Positions 61,601 through 64,000 of a stretch of DNA of 64,000 nt are shown one piece after another (the first letter of the stretch is position 1; each line of letters begins with the position of its first letter). This stretch comes from Symbiodinium kawagutii (taxonomy: Eukaryota > Sar > Dinophyceae > Suessiales > Symbiodiniaceae), in assembly GCA_009767595.1 (NCBI GenBank), contig VSDK01024160.1, positions 712,644-776,643 of the forward strand, read 5' to 3'. Position numbers and translations under genes: made by a program. The notes under the pieces are model-generated. The model saw only the letters and a list, made by a program, of their open reading frames with translations. It did no database searches and was not told the DNA's origin.

Positions 61601-63830
61601 CCCTGGTTTCGCGCTCAAATCCTCCCAGCCAAACCAACCGAAATCTCCACAAAACAGGGATTCAGGACGCATGCGCCCAACAAATGGCACCTAGCAATCA
61701 TTCCAACCTGTTTTTTCTTTCAAAGAAGGGGAAACCGGAGACCACTTGTATGGTTGTTTCTCAAAATAGGGGACCCTAAAAATAGTTAGTTTAGTACTAT
61801 AAATGACTAATAGTGGATGATTTTGGGGCACCCCTATGGCTTGAGAAACCACCATATGGCCTGATGGTTGAGAGGAGCCACAGGGCTATCCTGTGGCCAT
61901 GGCCAGCTTGCAGCTGAGGCTCATCTCCAGGATCTTGGAGGATCCATCGGAGGCCCTGGAGCTCTGCCGTCACAACTTCGGACATCACGTGGTGCAGCTG
62001 GTTTTGGAACGTGGACATCCCACGCGACGCGGCAGCTGCCGGGGAGGGGTGGTGCTTGGCAGGTTGGCAGGGGCTGAGCGGATAGCTGTGGATGCAGGTT
62101 CACGAGGTTTCATATGGTTTTCACTCGGTTTTTTGGATGGTGGTTGGAAACATTTTTGATGTTCACTAGGTTCAGTAGTAACTATTGACAAATCGTTGGT
62201 TGATACATATGTTTCCAACGGTTTGAAACCACCAGCCAGTTTTGTTGTGCAAAGTGTTTTTTTGCAGGTGCCTGCGCGATACCAGATGAGAGAGTGTGTG
62301 GATGCGGCATATCCATTCATTGTGACCTTTGTGTTTGTGTGTTGTTGCATCTTTGTATGAAACCATGTCGCCGTTGCTCTTTGGCCATGAGCACGGGGAT
62401 TCAACATCATCCAGACATGTACATGATGTACATTGACATTCCCAAGATGCCTCCCCCGGTTGCACGTGTTGTGAATCCTGATGAAGCCTCAGGAATTTCA
62501 GGTGCTCACCATGCACAGCCGAGGCACAAAGAGTTGGTGCTCCAGGTGCTGTACAAGGACTTGGCCACCAATGCAGCACATCGCCGCGCCAGCTATGTGG
62601 TGGAAGCGGCTTTGAACAACTGTTCACCTCAGGAGATGGAGCCGGGGAAGGGTTGAAGGTCCACAACGTGGCGATGCTGAGATCACTCATTTATTTGAGT
62701 TCATTTCCTGGAGATGCCCATGAGAAATCTGATTGATCTGAGTAACTTCCACGTCTTGCCCGTAATTAGATGTAATTAGTTTGAACTTTTGGTTGCGAGG
62801 TTTCTTGTTCATGCCCGATGCGACAACAACAACAGTATGACTGAGGATGATGTGTCCATTTTGCTTCCCACTTCCCAATGACTTTCGGATGGCTGGTGGA
62901 GTAATATTATAGAATACGGACTATAACCACACAGTAATGATCATTAATTTTCAACCATTATAAGCAATATCAATCATTATAGATAGCCATTCGCAACCAT
63001 GACTAGCTGCTAATTCACCATGGCTGAACCAACGAACTAACCACATCTAGTCACCGTGCCCAGCCATGCCATAGGACCAGTACAACTTGTTGCAGCACTT
63101 GTTGCAGCCAGCAGTGCTACATGAGTTGTCGCAGGCATAGCTCTGTGCAGATGGGTTGCCCTCTGGGGCGCTTGGATTCCACGACTGCGACTGGTTGGAT
63201 TTATTTGTTCTAACTTAGCAATTCAGATTGTTGAGACATGTTGAGACTAAGTCGATTTGTTGTAATTTGGTGTGTTCTTGGTTCTTTTCAATGTGTTGAG
63301 CTCGTTGCAGATTGGATTGTTGACCAGAAAACAATCCACGGTTCGATGGACTTCTGTTTTTGTGCCGGCTGTCCCATATTTCCGGTACAGTTGTGATGAA
63401 AGCCAGCTTGGCTGCAGCACATCGTTCCAGGCACGGTATGGTCTCTATGTGGTGAAGACTCTTTTGAAGAGACCTGAGGTACCCCGGACCCGAGTGGGCG
63501 AGCTTTCAGAGCCAGAACCACTTCTCATTGCCACATGTTGTGCCTATGAAGAACCAGATCTTGCATGCTCTTGCTGCTGTAGTTTCGAGTACCCTCCGGT
63601 AAACTAACCCGGCAACGGATTTTATCCATATTTTAGAGTGAAACCCCGGGAAAACACCAATAAATGGTGGATTTTCCATTGCCAGGTTAGCTTGGCAGAG
63701 GGTATTTTTTTATAGCCTTACCTGGGATGATTTAACCAACCATGGTTTGCCATGAGGTTGATGCCAATGTCATGGCCCGCGCAATTCCAGCTGTAGCGGC
63801 TCGGCCTGAACAGCTGGGAGCGGCAAGTGG
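58630..63830 (+). CDS. Pumilio/PUF-domain RNA-binding protein, at least 7 exons (both ends incomplete)
   Basis: PUF proteins bind 3'-UTR sequences through arrays of helical repeats and control mRNA stability and translation. Exons: 58630-58744, 59225-59292, 60898-60975, 61919-62023, 62524-about 62640, 63431-63478, 63757-about 63830. Phase agrees at the first four junctions and at the last. Repeat cores in order: HANYVLQKVITQLRPHA, FIAEELL, ARHRFGCRILCRLLEHC, LELCRHNFGHHVVQLVLERG, HRRASYVVEAALNNCSPQEM, ARYGLYVVKTLLKRPE and ARAIPAVAARPEQLGA. By the established PUF code, NYxxQ in the first core predicts U, and SYxxE in the RASYVVE core predicts G. CRxxC, HHxxQ and LYxxK are atypical. Eight repeats are usual; about five cores are visible, and a segment is missing between the fifth and sixth exons. 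Donors are GC, GT, GC, GC and GT. Introns contain family A, B, C and D elements and a foldback element. More exons probably lie beyond the right edge and upstream of 58630. Confidence 0.88.
59409..60061. mobile_element. AT-rich foldback element with 6-bp target duplication
   Basis: Inside PUF intron 2. The left end starts ATTGAG and continues AGCTAAAAAATCACTTATGT; the right end is its inverted counterpart (AGTAATTTTTTAGCTTACAT to CTCAAT), pairing imperfectly over about 57 bp. Inside, TTATGAAAAA repeats (about 59460-59605) face TTTTTCATAA repeats (about 59635-60000), so most of the 653 bp could fold into one long hairpin around a C-rich loop. AATAGT directly flanks both ends (59403-59408 and 60062-60067). 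No coding capacity. Confidence 0.8.
60097..60239. mobile_element. Short TIR element, family B
   Basis: Starts ATGGCCATGGGTCAATATTA and ends GGTTTTGACCCACTGCCATT. A half element with GATATGGGTCAATGTGAACC lies at 59356 on the far side of the foldback element. Confidence 0.75.
60683..60802. mobile_element. Short TIR element, family B, inverse orientation
   Basis: Starts ATTGGCTGTGGGTCAAAACC and ends TTAACCCATATAGCCAAT, an inverted repeat of about 17 bp. It sits in PUF intron 2, in opposite orientation to the copy at 60097. Confidence 0.75.
61749..61858. mobile_element. Short TIR element, family C
   Basis: In PUF intron 3. Starts TATGGTTGTTTCTCAAAATA GGGG and ends CCCCTATGGCTTGAGAAACC ACCATATGG, the best-preserved copy of the family. 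Confidence 0.8.
62135..62239. mobile_element. Family A element inside PUF intron 4
   Basis: Starts GGATGGTGGTTGGAAACAT and ends GGTTTGAAACCACCAGCCAG. It occupies about 105 of the roughly 500 bp of intron between 62024 and 62523 and does not define either splice site. Confidence 0.75.
63590..63704. mobile_element. Short TIR element, family D
   Basis: In PUF intron 6. Starts TACCCTCCGGTAAACTAACC and ends GGTTAGCTTGGCAGAGGGTA, inverted termini of about 29 bp with several mismatches, 115 bp in total. Confidence 0.75.
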
Positions 63831-64000
63831 GTGCAGATGAGGTTCAGAAGCGGCAAGTCATCAATTTTAAATAGGGATGTAGATAAACAGGTCATAGGGA
63901 TGTAGAAGAACAGGTCAGACAAAACAGTGCATGACCAAGTTTGACTTGTGGGCTGATTGTTTGGCATGATTGCGAATGATAACCAGAGTAACCACAAGAT

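Overview
The window looks like nuclear DNA of a dinoflagellate, probably a Suessiales/Symbiodiniaceae-type or related genome. The evidence is low gene density, genes broken into short exons, and introns that start mostly with GC, sometimes GT and occasionally GA, and end in AG. There are also several families of 90-130 bp elements with terminal inverted repeats (TIRs), one of which forms a complete intron. Every gene recognised lies on the + strand, as expected for long unidirectional gene arrays. No tRNA, rRNA, CRISPR array, retrotransposon or autonomous transposase was seen.

Layout. 1-366 is a 12-bp minisatellite with an open frame. 430-4240 is mostly repeats. 4243-4494 is a possible small secreted-protein ORF. 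5027-6466 is an uninterrupted SAM-dependent methyltransferase gene. 6467-11680 is unassigned. 11681-14150 is a satellite of 38-bp monomers arranged as 76-bp dimers. 15772-22078 is a 12-exon amino acid transporter of the AAAP/SLC38 type. 22079-42559 is about 20 kb of repeat-rich DNA with a few orphan exon candidates and a 225-bp ATCA array. 42560-47794 is an 8-exon gene for a PanB-fold (ketopantoate hydroxymethyltransferase-like) protein. 47795-51573 is unassigned. 51674-55064 holds exons of an unrecognised gene, interrupted by an assembly gap. 55065-58629 is AT-rich and microsatellite DNA with ambiguous ORFs. 58630-63830 is a Pumilio/PUF RNA-binding protein gene that probably runs past the window edge.

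Exons were joined by hand, using continuity of the protein family and agreement of reading phase across each junction. No alignment or transcript data were available. The genes share no obvious pathway. What links them is intron architecture: GC-AG is the commonest intron class in all three spliced genes, and the short-TIR element families fall repeatedly inside introns. The best leads are the element that is itself an intron, a PanB-like protein that appears to have lost its metal-binding aspartates, a transporter with a large hydrophilic insertion, and a foldback element with a 6-bp target duplication inside a PUF intron.
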